This document shows positions 44,401 to 55,746 of a stretch of 64,000 bases of DNA, one piece after another. A model generated the notes under the pieces. It was not told the DNA's origin. It saw only the letters and a program-made list of their open reading frames with translations, and did no database searches. The stretch's first letter is position 1. Each line of letters begins with the position of its first letter. This DNA is from Paratrimastix pyriformis (Eukaryota; Preaxostyla; Paratrimastigidae). The position numbers and the translations under genes were made by a program. The DNA is taken from positions 1,087,001 to 1,151,000 of the forward strand of contig JAPMOS010000001.1 of NCBI GenBank assembly GCA_027972325.1. The letters run 5' to 3'.

Positions 44401-47400
44401 GCCGCCCTCGACGGCCCTGCCCCACCACCCGCCCACCCCACCGCCCGTGCCGCGTTCCCCGGCCCTCTCGCCCGCGGCCCCTCACCTGCCCCCCGTGCTC
44501 CCACCCATCCACCCCGCGACCGCCCCCCGCGGGCCCTCGCCCCCGCTGGTGGAATCGGCCGAGGTCCCCCCGGCAGATGGCGGGGGGTCGCCCCTCTCGA
44601 CACCGCCCGGGTCGCCGCCACCCGCGCACCCCGCCGAGGCGGAGCTCTCGCCCGTCTCCTCGAAGGCCTCCACGCCCACCTCGGGGGGCCCACACACACC
44701 ATCATCATCCTCGTATCGGCGCCGCACCTCGCCGCCCCTCATCGTGCCCTCGCTGCTGCCCCTCGGCCCGGCCGGCCGCCCCTCGCCCACCCCCTTCGAG
44801 GCGCCCCCACAGCGCCCGACCCCCGTTGGCTCCGTGGCCTCATCGGTGACCCCGGGCCTGTGGGCTCCCACGGCCGTGGTGCCGTCACCCTTCGGGCTGA
44901 TGGCCACCCCATTCGCCCTGGTGGCGCCCTCGCCCGAGGCCGGACCCCACGCCGGCCCCCGACCGACGTCTGCCTTCATCCTCCCCGCAGCTGCTGCCGC
45001 CGCTCCTGCCATCGAGCAGCAGCAGCAGCCCCCGCCGACGGCCCCGCTGATGCCCCCGACCGTCTCGCGGCCCCCCGTGACGCCGCCCTCGTGGCCGGCC
45101 GCCTATCGCATGACCACCTTCGCCCGGCACCGCCAGGCCGGCAGCTCGGAGGAACTGCTCATTGCGCCCCCGCCCTGCGCCACCCCACGGCCTCGGGTCC
45201 TGCCCGCACCCGCCACCATGCCCACCGCCCCCAACCCGCTGGCCCTGGTCTTCGACGCCAGCCCCGCGCCCGCCGGGGACCTGGTCACGCCCCCGACCCC
45301 CGAGATTGGTGGCCACCCCGCCGCCATGGGGGAAGGGCACCACCAGGCTCGGGTTGTCCCCGCCGCCCAGCCGCACCACCACCACCATCACCAGCCGCGC
45401 CCGCCACACTGGCAGCCGCCCGGCCACCACATGGGGACCGAGCTGCCGGCCCCCAGCCCCTTGCCCCCCGAGCAGGCCTCGGCGCCCCCAGCCCCGAACC
45501 CGACCCCGGGCTGGCAGCCGTACACCCAGGGCGACCAGCACCACAAGCACCTCTACGGGCCGCCCTCGGGACCGGTCCTGGCCGGCCTGGCCGCTGGGTC
45601 GCCCTCACCCCCCAAGAGGCGCCCGCCCCACCGCGGCGGCCGGATCGGTGGGTCCGCCGCGGCGACTCCGCTCCCCTGGTACTCCCCCGCCCGCCGACGC
45701 GCTTCGGACGCGGCCATCGTCCGGCCCCACCAGCATGGGGCCGCCGCCGCGTCGTCGGGGATCGCCGAAGCAGTCGCCGCCGCCCCGCCGCCGGCAAGCT
45801 CGCCCTTCCTGGGCAAGCAGCGCCACCCCGCCCAGCCAGAGGGCCCCGCCCACGCCCACCAGGGGGCCCAGCCCTTCCTGATGCCCCCCGCATGGCACGT
45901 CCCGGGCGCGGTGCCGGCCGCCGCCCAGCTCCCGCCGGCGGCGACGGGAGTGGGTGAGGACGATGCCGACGAGCGATTGCCACCCCCATCGCCGCCGGGG
46001 CTCGCCGATCACAGCCGTTCGGGCAGCGTGACCCCCACCTCGACCCTCCCCACCAGCAGCTCGGGCACGGGGACCTCGGGTGGCTCGGCCACCACAAGCA
46101 CAACCGCAACCACCGGCCTGGGCAGCATCGCCAGCGGGGGCAGCAGCGAGGTGAGCAGCCTCTCCTCGGGGCTGTCCCGCCAGAGCAGCCGCCCCTCGCT
46201 GGGCTCGTCCCGGTCCCGGTCCCACCCCAGCCGCCCTACGCCCGACCCGGCCCCCGAGCAGCGCCGCCGGCCGCACTCGCTCACGCACCCGCGCAAAGGC
46301 CACCGGACCGGGTCGCCCGCGGTCCATCTGGTGCTGCACAGCCTGCGGCCCCAAACCGCCCAGTCCCTCCGGCCCGCGGGGCGCCACCACCACCGCCACC
46401 ACCACCAGAGCCATCGCCAGCCGGAGGGAGACGGGGACGGGGCGGCGGCGGGGACGCACCCGGAGTCTGCCGCTCCCTCGCCCGCCATGAGCGACCCCAC
46501 CGCCCAGCACCAGCCTTCGCAGCCAAGCCGCGTCAGGGTCCCGCACCCCACCCAGTTCGCCTTCACGGGGCCGCCACCCGCTGCCACCCCGCGGCCCTGC
46601 GAGGACCTCCCGCCGGCCTTCCGTCAACAGCCCCCGGCCCCCTCAGCAGCCCAGGAGGCCGCGGCCGTGCCGCCCCCGCAGTTCCACCTGGAGCCGCCCG
46701 ACGGCGAGGAGGACTTCCCCGAGGATATCCAGGCCATGGCGGCCGCCGAGGGGCTGCCCGACTTCATCCGCATCATCCAGGCCACCGTGCCGCCCACCCT
46801 GCGCTCCATCGAGCTGCCCCTACCCCCCGACGCGCCCTTCCCGGGGCCCCCGCCGATGGAGGCACCCTCCCCGCCGCCCGACCTGCCCCAGTCGTCCGAC
46901 GACCCGCACCGGCCGGCTGAAGGCCAACAAGCGTCGCGCCCCACCGGGGGTGGCGACGCCCCTGCCGCCCCAACGGTCCCCTCCGTGCCCCGCAGTCCCT
47001 CGCCGACAGCCCCCGCAGCGGCGCAGGGTTCGGCCCTGACATCACCCTTGGCGGCCCGCCCGCTCCCCGACGGGGGTCCCTCGCCCTCGGGCCGGGTCAC
47101 ATCGACGGCCGGCTTCCGGCCCCTGGGCGGCGCCGCCCCCGTCCGCAACCCCGCAAACCCCTACGTGCCGCGGCACCACTCGCCCCTGCGGCCCCCGGGC
47201 GGCGCACCCAACCACCTGGGCGCACCCTACCGCCAGTCGCCCCTCCACCAGCATGCGACGGCAGTCCTCTCGCCCCCCGGCCGCAGCTCGTCCGCCTCGA
47301 CATCGGCCGGCACCACCCCCAGCAGCTCCGACTCGCCCGCCTCCTCGTCCGACTCGCGCCGCTCGACGACACCCGCCCGGACCCGCCCCCTGCCCGCCGA

Positions 47401-48924
47401 GGCGGCCCACTTACCCACACCTGCGCCTGCCAGGGCGCCCCTCTCCCCCGAGTTGCGCCCCGACCACAAGCCAAACCCGCAGCACGCTGTCCAGCCTGTA
47501 GGCGGCCGCCCTTCCCCTCTGCTGCCTGCCTTGACCCCGGCCCCCGGCCAGCAGCGACAGGCCCCCCTTCCTCCGCCCGCAGCCCTGCCGTCCTCGGCCG
47601 TCCTCCCCATCGCACGTTCATCACCACCCGCTGGCAGCCCGCCCGCATCAGCGATTGCCCAGCCCCCGGCCCAGCAGCCCCCCGAAGCTCCGAGACCCCC
47701 GCCACCCCCCCGCCACCCGCCCTCCCCACGCCCCGTGCCGCCCTGTCGTACGCCACGTCCCAGCCTGCCCCTGCCCCTGCCGCTGTTCTTTTCCATCATG
47801 GCCCACGTGGGGCGCGCCCTGGCCCACCTCCATCGTCAGGGCGTCGTCTACGGAGGAGCCTGCCTCCTGGACGACGTCGTCCTGACCCCCGCCGGCACGG
47901 CCGTCCTGGCGGGGCTGCAGCATCTCCTGCCCCGGGATGGGCGGCTCCCCGACCTGGACGAGGACGGCACCGCAACGGGCAGCCCGCGGCTTGGAGGGGC
48001 CGACTCGGTGGGCCCCGGGGGCACCCCCATCGGCCTGGGCGGCGCCCTCGCAGCCCGCGAGATGTTGGGCCTCTTGGCGGCCGTGTGCGGGCCTCCGGGT
48101 CCGTCTGCTGGGAGGGACGGAGGGAGTGAGGAAGATGGGAGGAAGAGGGAGTGAGGAAGAGGGTGGGGGGGGGGGGGGGGGGGGGGGGAGTGGACAAATG
48201 TTGCATGAGGACACAGCCTGGGGGCTTCCACCGACTCAAATGCCCCTGGTGGCGGGTGCGCAAAGGCGGGGTGCTTCCCCCCGAGGTGATTCCGTTCCTC
48301 GCGGCTCTCGGCCAGTGGCAGCCGTCGACTCGGCCCCGGGAGACGGTGGCTCCCGCCTGGCTGGAGGCCAGCGAGCGCTGGCACCCGCACGCCCTGCAGA
48401 CTCTCATGGCCGAGCTCGATCGCCTCTGGTTCCGTCCTCCCACGGGTCTGGGCCTGTCCCTTCCCTCTGCTCACATCGTTCACGATCGCTTTGATGTTGT
48501 ACGCAGGTCCCTCCCGGCCCATGGAACCGCTCGACCTGGCCCGGATCGATGTGTACAGGATGGGAATGTTGGCCTATGACCTATTGGGGGTCCAATTACC
48601 ACCGCACCTCGTCTCACCACCCTTCAATCATGGTCGGTTTCACCAGTGATCGTTTCTGATCTTTTCCTCTCCTTCTCCTTTTTAGCTTGGAAATCGAATT
48701 GCAATGTCGCCACTGGCGAAGGTCTTCCCGAAGGTGCCATACCCGAGGAATTGCGCGTACTCCTCCGGAAAATGGTGGATCCTATTGCGCAACAGCGTCC
48801 AAGCTGCGAGGAGGCCTTGGCTGAACTCGAAGAGATGGGTGCCACCATCGACCAGGAACCCTTAATTATGGCGACGCTGTTTTCGGGCCTTGTCACCGAC
48901 AGGCAGGAGGAGGATCCTCCGTAG
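41476..48924 (+). CDS. Large pseudokinase with coiled-coil head and giant proline-rich insertion
   Basis: ATG at 41476 (MFVTRPPPSRVSPFAP). Exons at 41.7-42.6 kb encode coiled coil (EAQLLQQIEALQKAKQQ, LRASEEKRRLMQRELHRLG, QAAEMQRARRDSDRLLRDM). A globular part follows (DECRFIRAL joined to DGRLVCQLSLTRDFRLVAF). Kinase-fold pieces: FGKEIAWAR (strand 3), PPHEDLLPYFGCLVGA (strand 4), CRCLVFSDP with SLAALLPAL (hinge/helix D), then about 1,200 Pro/Ala/Ser-rich residues (about 44.2-47.8 kb). The fold then resumes with HVGRALAHLHRQGVVY, LPPEVI, DVYRMGMLAYDLLG and RKMVDPIAQQRPSCEEAL. HRD is replaced by V-V-Y-G-G and DFG by L-A-G-L, so catalysis is not expected. Donors include GTCTTC, GTCTCT, GTCTGC and GTCCGC. 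The stop after QEEDPP is at 48922-48924. It is probably a scaffold. Joins around 42.60-42.76 kb need AAAG and CAAG acceptors and are less sure. Confidence 0.7.
43458..43472 (+). repeat. Two telomere-type CCCTAA repeats in an intron
   Basis: ccctaaccctaaccc followed by a C-run, located in the intron after LLRVWAAPQP of the pseudokinase gene. It equals two units of the TTAGGG-class telomere repeat. A short run like this can arise by chance in C-rich DNA. Confidence 0.6.
48165..48188 (+). repeat. Poly-G run (24) in an intron
   Basis: G24 on the sense strand between the exon ending MLGLLAAV and the exon carrying GGVLPPEVI in the pseudokinase gene. Confidence 0.85.
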
Positions 48925-49296
48925 GGGATCATCCTCTTTACCTTTCTTTACCGAACGATCGTAATATTCCAATGCGTCGCGAAGGGCGTATTCATGGGAA
49001 GCCCACGAGCTATACACTTGATCGGGGACGTTGCCGGTGCCTCCATTGCACCCAGTGCCATGAGCACCCGGTCCGCAAAGCCCACAAGAAGACCAAGCAT
49101 CAACATCGCGAGGGTCAACGTGATTTCCAATTTGCCTTCGTTTATTGACGATGATGACTTGATCTCGAGCCCGTGACCTATAGTTTACTCTCCCGCCGTT
49201 CCCCCGATCATCCCGCTTGCCCCGCTTACTGTTTGTTTTCCTTAAGGGGTCGTTGGTTATCGTGGGGAAAAAGATTACTGTGTTTTACATACATTT
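48925..49296. other. Convergent spacer with no supported gene
   Basis: 372 bases between the pseudokinase stop and the glycosyltransferase stop. Two overlapping 60-codon reading frames exist on opposite strands. The minus one (49130-48948) begins with a hydrophobic MEITLTLAMLMLGLLVGFAD. Neither has recognisable homology or clear splice context. The space must hold both 3' UTRs. Confidence 0.5.
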
Positions 49297-50602
49297 TCAC
49301 CGACACGTGGAACCCACCCGCTCCGCGATTTTCTCCCATTGGGTGTTGTAGTCCGTCCCGGCCAGGACCCTGAGAAACAAGTCAGCAGGCGCCCGACAAA
49401 GTCGGCCAAGATGCAGACTGTGCGACCCGGGGGGCGATGGATGGCCATTCCCTGAGGAAACTCCCGCTGGCAGCACGGAAGTCGCGGCAGAGCACGGACA
49501 CTCGGACCCGAGCAATCTTGCGGAGCTCCGCTGTGGGGAAGAGCGCGCGTGAGCGGTGTGCCGCCAGGAGCTTCCTCGCCAGACCAAAGGCGTCCATCAG
49601 GTCGCTCCAGAGCTCGGCCTCTCCGGCCCGGGAGAAGACCCCCTCCTGGAGGGGGAACGTCTGTATGCCCCAAAGGGAGAGAGGAGCGAGATGAGGCCGG
49701 GGGTGGGTTTCCCGGGGGCCAGCGACCTGCTCGAAGGCGGCGATCTGGCCGAGGGTGCCCTCCAGGGCCGCGAATGAGGCCGCCTTCTGCCGAAGCGGAG
49801 CCGCAGCCGCCGGGGGATCGACAGACGCGGCACCGCCGGCTGCCTGCACGAGGAAGGGCGCCAGGTTGGAACACGGTGGGGTCGGATCAGGCGGACAGGG
49901 CGGGACCTTGAGGACAACGTGGTTTCGGAGGGCCTCCAGGGCGCCCTTCATCTCGGCCGCTTCGGCCCCGCCTCCGCATCCCGTCAGGCCCTAGGGACCC
50001 AGATCGATGGGTATCGTGAAGTAGCTGAAGGACAAGGACCCCCGATCGATGGGTATCGTGAAGCAGCTGAAGGGCAAGGGATCCCGACCCTCGCGATGTG
50101 GGGCAGGGCCTCGCGAATCTGGGACGCGGTGGGGTTGGGCATGGTCAGCGTCACCCGGGCCAACTCCAGCGGTGCCTACAAAGACGCAACACAGGCGCGA
50201 GTTAAAGGGGGCTGTGAATGAGCCTGGGGGACCGATCGAACAGGAGGCCGTGGCGGACCAGGCAGTCGTACATGTAGCGCCACTGGAAGAGCGACCGCAC
50301 GGGGAGGGGCGTCGCGGCCGCCCGGAGGGCCGGGGTGTAGGCGTTCTCGGGCTGCCCAGCCAGCCGGTAGATTTGCCCTGCGCCCGCCATGGCCGAGGGC
50401 CGCAGCGGGTGAGAAACTGCGATGCCGGACAAAGGGGGCGAGGGGGCAAATGGGGCGGAGCGGACCCCAGTAGAACCAGGCGTCGGCCCGCTCGGGGTCG
50501 AAGTCGGCGGCCATGCGGTAGTAGCGGACGGCCTCCTCCAGGTTCCGGTAGAACCGCTCGTAGATCTCGCCAAGCTACATCCGGGAGGCACGTGCCATGT
50601 GT

Positions 50603-50633
<31 letters not shown>

Positions 50634-52197
50634 GGTTGAGGGGGGGCGGACCTTAATCATGGCGAAGAAGCGCTCCTCGTAGTATCCGGTGCTGGTGAGG
50701 GCCACGCGGCGCTTCAGGTACTCGACGCCCTGCTCCAGCAGCGCCCAGTGGTGGGCCGTCGGTTGCTCTGTGAGCAGGAGCGGAGACCCGAGGGGCAAGT
50801 GAGCGGCAGAGCCGGTCGATAGGCCGAGTGGGGAAGGAGGGGCGGGGCGGGGAGGACGGGCCCTGGTTCTTGTTGAAGATGTCGAAGTGGGCATACCCCA
50901 GGTAATACAGCGTCCGCGGGTCATCGGGCAGGTCGGCCAGGTCGGCCTTCAGCATCTCGATGTACCTGCGGAGAAGGAGGAAAAGGAGGAAAAGGAGGAG
51001 GAAAGGAGGAGGAGGAGGAGGAGGAGGAGGAGGAGGAGGAGGAGGAGGAGGAGGAGGAGGAGGAGGAGGAGGAGGAGGAGGAGGAGGAGGAGGAGGAGGA
51101 GGAGGAGGAGGAGGAGGAGGAGGAGGAGGGATGCAGATCAATGCTGGAACGCAACGTCAGTGCGTGTGGATGTGGGAGACGCCCAGGTGGCCTGTGCGCG
51201 GACCGTTCGTTCTTGCCGCCGGCCCGGTCGCCGTAACCTGCGCTCTCCTCGATGCGGAGGGAGACCATCGTCTGGTAGTACTGCCCAGCCGAACGGGGTG
51301 CATGTGGGGGTTGTGCGATGAAGGTGCGTGAGGGTGGGAGCGGAGGCAACGGACAGTCTGCCCGGGGATTGGGGGCACCTCGACAGTTTGGTGGGTGCGT
51401 CGCTTCACCTGCGCCCAGGCCCCAGACGGGAGGGAAAGCACGAGACGGGAGATTATGGGCGCGAACGAATCATCAGGGTCAAGAATCGGGGCACGGGACG
51501 AATCATCAGACGGACCACCGACCCGGGGATGTTCCGATAGATCCAATCCAGGGTCCGCTCGTTGAGCCCGTCCTGCAGGACAAAAGCCGCCGTGGAGAAG
51601 GAGCAGGCACGGCACGGCAGTGAAGGCGGCGAGGAGGACGGACGGACGGACGGACCTCCGACCAGATTTTGAAGCTGTGTTTGGAACACATGGGATCCAG
51701 CTCGCTCTTGTCCCAATCCGTGTTGATGGGGGCAAAGTCGGCATCCGCAAGGATACCTTGAGAGAATCGTCACCATCTGGGGGATTGAAGGGGCGCCGGC
51801 GCACAAACCATGTGTAACGTTGGGACACGCTTCCCGCCCAGCTTCCATGAGCTTGGACCAACTCGGACCCATGCCCTCAAAATTGATCTTTACAATAACG
51901 CCGGGAATGCCAGCAAGGGTCCTTCGAATCACGTCCTCCGAGTGGTCCGTGGGCTTGTTCAATACATCGACGCCAATCTAGGAAGAGAGGTGCCCTTGCG
52001 TAAAAACAGAGGGTTGTACAAACAACGTAGCAGTCAATGATTTTCGCCCACCTTGGGAGTGTCCGAGCAAGGTTTTGTTCCTCATCCCGGGTGAGCATGT
52101 TCAAAATAAGAGATCCGCTCGGCTTTTTCGCCTTCCCCTCGACCAAAAAGGCTGTACATAAGATAAAAATAAGGATGGTATGAATGTGATGGAGCAT
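49297..52197 (-). CDS. Secreted/Golgi GT2-type glycosyltransferase with TPR-like C-terminal half
   Basis: ATG at 52197 gives a signal peptide (MLHHIHTILIFILCTAFLVEG). A GT-A nucleotide-sugar domain follows: SLILNMLTRDEEQNLARTLP, IDCYV/IGVDVLNKPTDHSED across a 46-nt intron 51978-52023 (GTTTGT...CTAG), then GILADADFAPINTDWDKSEL with the DxD-type D-A-D. The second half is TPR-like, with YIEMLKADLADLPDDPRTLY, YLGYAHFDIFNKNQ, GVEYLKRRVALTSTGYYEER, LEEAVRYYRMAADFDPERAD and AWFYWG, the order seen in GT2-TPR fusion proteins. The C-terminus runs through LARKLLAAHRSRALFPTAEL. Intron 49370-49418 (49 nt, GTCTGC...TCAG) leads to TDYNTQWEKIAERVG and the stop at 49297. Expected to act in the secretory pathway; donor sugar and acceptor are unknown. 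Introns hold a (GGA)n array and a 42-bp duplication. Confidence 0.8.
50002..50085. repeat. 42-bp tandem duplication in an intron
   Basis: Two adjacent copies beginning gatcgatgggtatcgtgaag, differing at only a few positions. They lie in the glycosyltransferase intron between a GTCGGG donor near 50089 and a CCTAG acceptor near 49990. Confidence 0.85.
50601..50634. repeat. (TG)n followed by poly-G in an intron
   Basis: A short tgtg tract then a G16 run, in the glycosyltransferase intron downstream of the GTCCGC donor after EERFFAMIK. In the transcript it reads as poly-C then (CA)n. Confidence 0.8.
51002..51128. repeat. (GGA)n array, about 125 bp, in an intron
   Basis: About 38 ggaggagga units. 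In the minus-strand glycosyltransferase transcript it is a (UCC)n polypyrimidine tract shortly before the exon starting RYIEMLKADL. Confidence 0.95.
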
Positions 52198-52317
52198 CAC
52201 TCGCTGCGTGCCCTTGCCTGCGATTGTGCTCCTAGAACCCAGGGGATCCGAGCCTCGCTCCCGTTTGAATCGGCTTTTGGACTTTGTTTCTTCAGTAGAC
52301 ATCGGTCGACATCTCAG

Positions 52318-55167
52318 ATGCTTCCACCATCTTCGGCTGGCAGCAATAGAAAACCTGCCGAGGGGACTGTTCTTCCCCTCAATGCGGCCGCATCAGTTCG
52401 CTCTATTGAACAGACTGTGATGCGTGAAAAGGAGAAGCACCAAAAGCTTCTTCGGTCACAACAGTCTGTATCTAATTTATCCATTTTCCCCTGTCGCTGA
52501 TATTTCTGTTCAGCCAAACTATCGAGCGGCTGCGGCAAGAAAATGAAACGCTGAAAGAGAAACTGGAAATTGAATCTCGGGCGCCTCGTTCTTCTGGGGC
52601 AAGCAGCCTTCCTTCGGATATTCAGGACCTGGAACACAACGTGGACGGCCTGGCCCGTCGCATCGCCGGATTCCGCGATGAATTGGACCAGAAAGATAAA
52701 GAGTTGGCGATTTTGACCTCGAAGATTTCTGCCAAGCGAGTAGAAGTGGGCGGCGTGTACTCAGCACGAGACGCCGACATGGTTATTTCGAAGCAGATTC
52801 ACATTATCGAAAACCGGCTTGAGAAGGTCTGCCTCGGACTCACTCCCGTCGTCAATGCTCGTTCTTGTAGGCTCTTGTGAAATTTAATGAAGCCATTGCC
52901 TACAACAAGGAACTTCGAGAGCAAATCGATAACCTTCGCTGCGAGCGCGTCATCTTCGATGGCATTTACAAAAAGACGGAGCGCGACCTCTATGAGCGCA
53001 AGAAAGAAATGGCCCGGATCATTGAAGACTCCAACTTGGCGTACGAGGAGCGGTCCGCCTCCGTCCCCGTTTCGCTTTTCCCCTGACTGGTCGATGCTCC
53101 CGGGGCGCAGGAACGCCTCGATCGAGGAGATTCGGATGCTGCAGGAGCAGCAGAAGGAGAACGAGGAGCAGTACCAGAAGGAGATGGAGCGCCTCGAGAA
53201 GGAGATTGCCCACCTGCAGTCGACCCAACCCCACCCCGAGGAGGCTCCCTCCGAGACCGGTGCCGCCTCTGGGCTTCCCATCCCCTCGCCGCACGGCAGC
53301 CGGGCCGACGAGCGCTCGCGCTCCAAGCCCACGCCCGGTCTGCCGCCCACTCCGGCTGCTTGCCGCCTCGTTCCCCTCGCCCCGCCCGGCCCGCTCACAC
53401 GCCTCTTCCCCCCCACCCCGCCCCGCCCCACCCCACCCCGCCCCACCCACCCACTCCCCGACAGACGCGTGGGCCTCGATGAAGCAGCGGACGGTGCAGC
53501 AGCTGAGCAACGAGAAGGTGCAGTCGTACGAGGACGCCCTCAAGCAGATCCAGACGGCGACCAAGATCACCGACATCACCGAGCTGGTCGCTCCCCCCCC
53601 CCCCACCAGCCGCACACCGGCGACTCGTTCCGCCCGGCTGGCTGCTCATCTCTGGTCCGATCCGCCTCTGTGGGCTGTGTGCTGTGGGCTGGGGGGGGGG
53701 GGCGAAGGGGCCGGGCGCAGATCACCCACTTCACCGAGATCGAGGACCTCAACGTCTCCAACGCCAACATGATCGGCGACCTCGAGTCTGCCCCGCCCCG
53801 CCCCCGCCCCGCCCCCTTCCATCCCTCGATCTCATCCCCTCCATCCCACCATCCATCACATCCATCGCATCCATCCATCCAGCCGAGCCGCCCTGACACA
53901 CCCCCATTCCTCCCGGGTGGGGCTGCCTGTGCTTGTGTGGTGCTTGTGGCTGTGGTGGGGGCGGCCAGGATTGAGATCCAGCGGGTCCGCAGCCGGACGA
54001 AGGAGCTCCGGGCCGAGGAGGAGGCCCGCCGCACCCAGTACAGCACCACCAACGAGGAGTGCCGCAAGCGCACCGCCGCCCTGCTCGTCCGTCCCCCTCT
54101 GCCCTCCGCCCCGCCCCGCCCCGCCCCTCGCGCCAAGGGCATGCCCTCACGTCGCGGCCCCTTGGATTGTTGGCGCGTGCGGCTGGCTGGGTGCTGCCGT
54201 GGGGGCGGAGCAGGAGCGCCTCCAGGCGACCGAGGCCCGCCGGGACGAGTACCTGGCCCGCACCAAGGACGCCTACCAGTGGGTCCGCCCCTCCACGCAC
54301 CCCCGCCTTCAGCCCCCACCCCTTCTGCGTCGCCAGGCCGCTCCATCCCCGTCATATTCTCCCCGGCATCCCTCATGCCTTCCTTTTTGTCGCTACTGGC
54401 GGGGGTGCGGGTGGGGCGGCGTCCAGGTGGAGGCCATCACGGAGCCCATCATGCAGCTCTTCCAGGGCATCGAGTGCCGCATGCCCGCGGGCGAGCTGGG
54501 CCCCACGGCCATCACCCGGGAGAACATCATGCGCTTCCTCGGTCCGCATGCCCCCCCCGGCCTGCTGCCTGCCTTCCCCCGGGGGGTGGTGGGCCTTCCC
54601 AGCCCCTGACATCCTTCCGCCTCCGGGGGGATGGGGGGTACAGGCCTCATCGAGCAGCACGTCTCGGAGCTGGTGGCCCCGTACGTGGTGCTGCACCCCG
54701 AGTCGCGCCACCTCCTGGGCAACGTCCGCATCCATCCATCCCCCCCCCCCCCCCCCCCCAATGCCCGCCCGCCCCCAACGCCCGCTGCCCCCCTCTCGCC
54801 ATCTCTCTCACCGCTGGCCGTCTCCCCTTCGCCGTGGCTCCATCCCATCCCATGTCATCCCATCCCATGTCATCCCATGCCCGCAGCTGCAGAGCGGCCG
54901 CCCCCGCAATCGAGTTCCCCACCAAGTCCGCCCCCATCATCATCATCCTCCCTCCTGCTTGCACCACCTCACTGGTCTGCGTGGCCCCCCTCACTGATCT
55001 GCATGGCCGGTCGGTCGGGTGGCTGGGCGGATGGGGCGGAGCAAGGACGACGACGACGACCTGGCCGACATCGACGTGCCCCTCATCGGCCAGGAGCTCC
55101 GCGCCACGGCCATCACCGTCCGTCCGCCGGCCCCCCTGCTGCCCCCTGCCCCGCCCGCCCCACCCCT

Positions 55168-55203
<36 letters not shown>

Positions 55204-55485
55204 TTCACCTCACAGCACACCCGGCTGGGGGTGCAGTTGGCCTCGCGGGTGGCGACGTCCTCCGTGGGCCGCACCCGGACGCCGCCCTCGCGCTCCCGGC
55301 GGGACTCCCGGCCGGCCTCGGTCAGCTCGCACGCCGCCTCGACGGCCAGGCGCGGCTCCATCGCCCCGGGGGCCCGCCCCGTCCCCGCCCGCACCCATGG
55401 ACACCCTCTGAGCGGGCCATCCCCATCCCCCACCCCCCACCCCCACCCTCCGCACCCACAACATGCCCGCGATCCTCTTCTGTAG
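52318..55485 (+). CDS. Outer dynein arm docking complex coiled-coil protein (ODAD1/CCDC63/DC2-like)
   Basis: ATG at 52318 (MLPPSSAGSNRKPAEG). Conserved blocks match the ODA1/DC2-CCDC114-CCDC63 family: TIERLRQENETLKEKLEIES, VEVGGVYSARDADMVISKQ, IHIIENRLEKALVKFNEAIA, YNKELREQIDNLRCERVIFD, VQQLSNEKVQSYEDALKQIQ, TATKITDITEL, FTEIEDLNVSNANMIGDLE, EAITEPIMQLFQGIECRMP and LIEQHVSELV. Introns 52464-52513 (50 nt, GTCTGT) and 52827-52870 (44 nt, GTCTGC) restore LENRLEK-ALVKFN exactly. Later introns are longer and GC-rich. A Ser/Arg-rich tail ends HARDPLL at 55485. The family anchors outer dynein arms on doublet microtubules, so the organism has motile flagella. It converges with FEN1 across 261 bases. 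Confidence 0.88.
54739..54758 (+). repeat. Poly-C run in an intron
   Basis: About 18-20 Cs just downstream of the GTCCGC donor after SRHLLGN in the docking-protein gene. Confidence 0.75.
55170..55202 (+). repeat. Poly-C run (33) just before an acceptor
   Basis: C33 about 15 bases upstream of the CAG acceptor of the last docking-protein exon (HTRLGVQLASRV). On the sense strand it sits where a polypyrimidine tract would be expected. Confidence 0.85.
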
Positions 55486-55507
55486 TTCTGACGCATCCTC
55501 CTTCCCA

Positions 55508-55542
55508 ATGCGATGCGATGCAATGCGATGCGATGCGATGGC
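55508..55542. repeat. (GCGAT)n pentamer repeat
   Basis: About seven copies of gcgat/gcaat (aatgcgatgcgatgcaatgcgatg...) in the convergent spacer between the docking-protein gene and FEN1. Confidence 0.8.
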
Positions 55543-55746
55543 CTCTTTGTGCCCTGCCCGCCCTCGTTATTTCCGCGATCCTCCGCCTGCCTGGAAGGGG
55601 AAGAGACGAGCAGGAAGGGCCGAACGGATGTCTCCAGCTGGGGATTGCCGCACTCGGGGGGGGGGGCGCTCCGCTCGCGCCTGGGTGACCACGAATGTCG
55701 CCTTTTCTGGGGGGCCGAGGGTGGGGGCCCGGGGGCGGCTGGCTCC

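Noticed and set aside
48948-49176. Two overlapping 60-codon ORFs on opposite strands
   Set aside because: One starts with a hydrophobic stretch resembling a signal peptide, but neither has homology or splice context, and both lie in a convergent 3' spacer.
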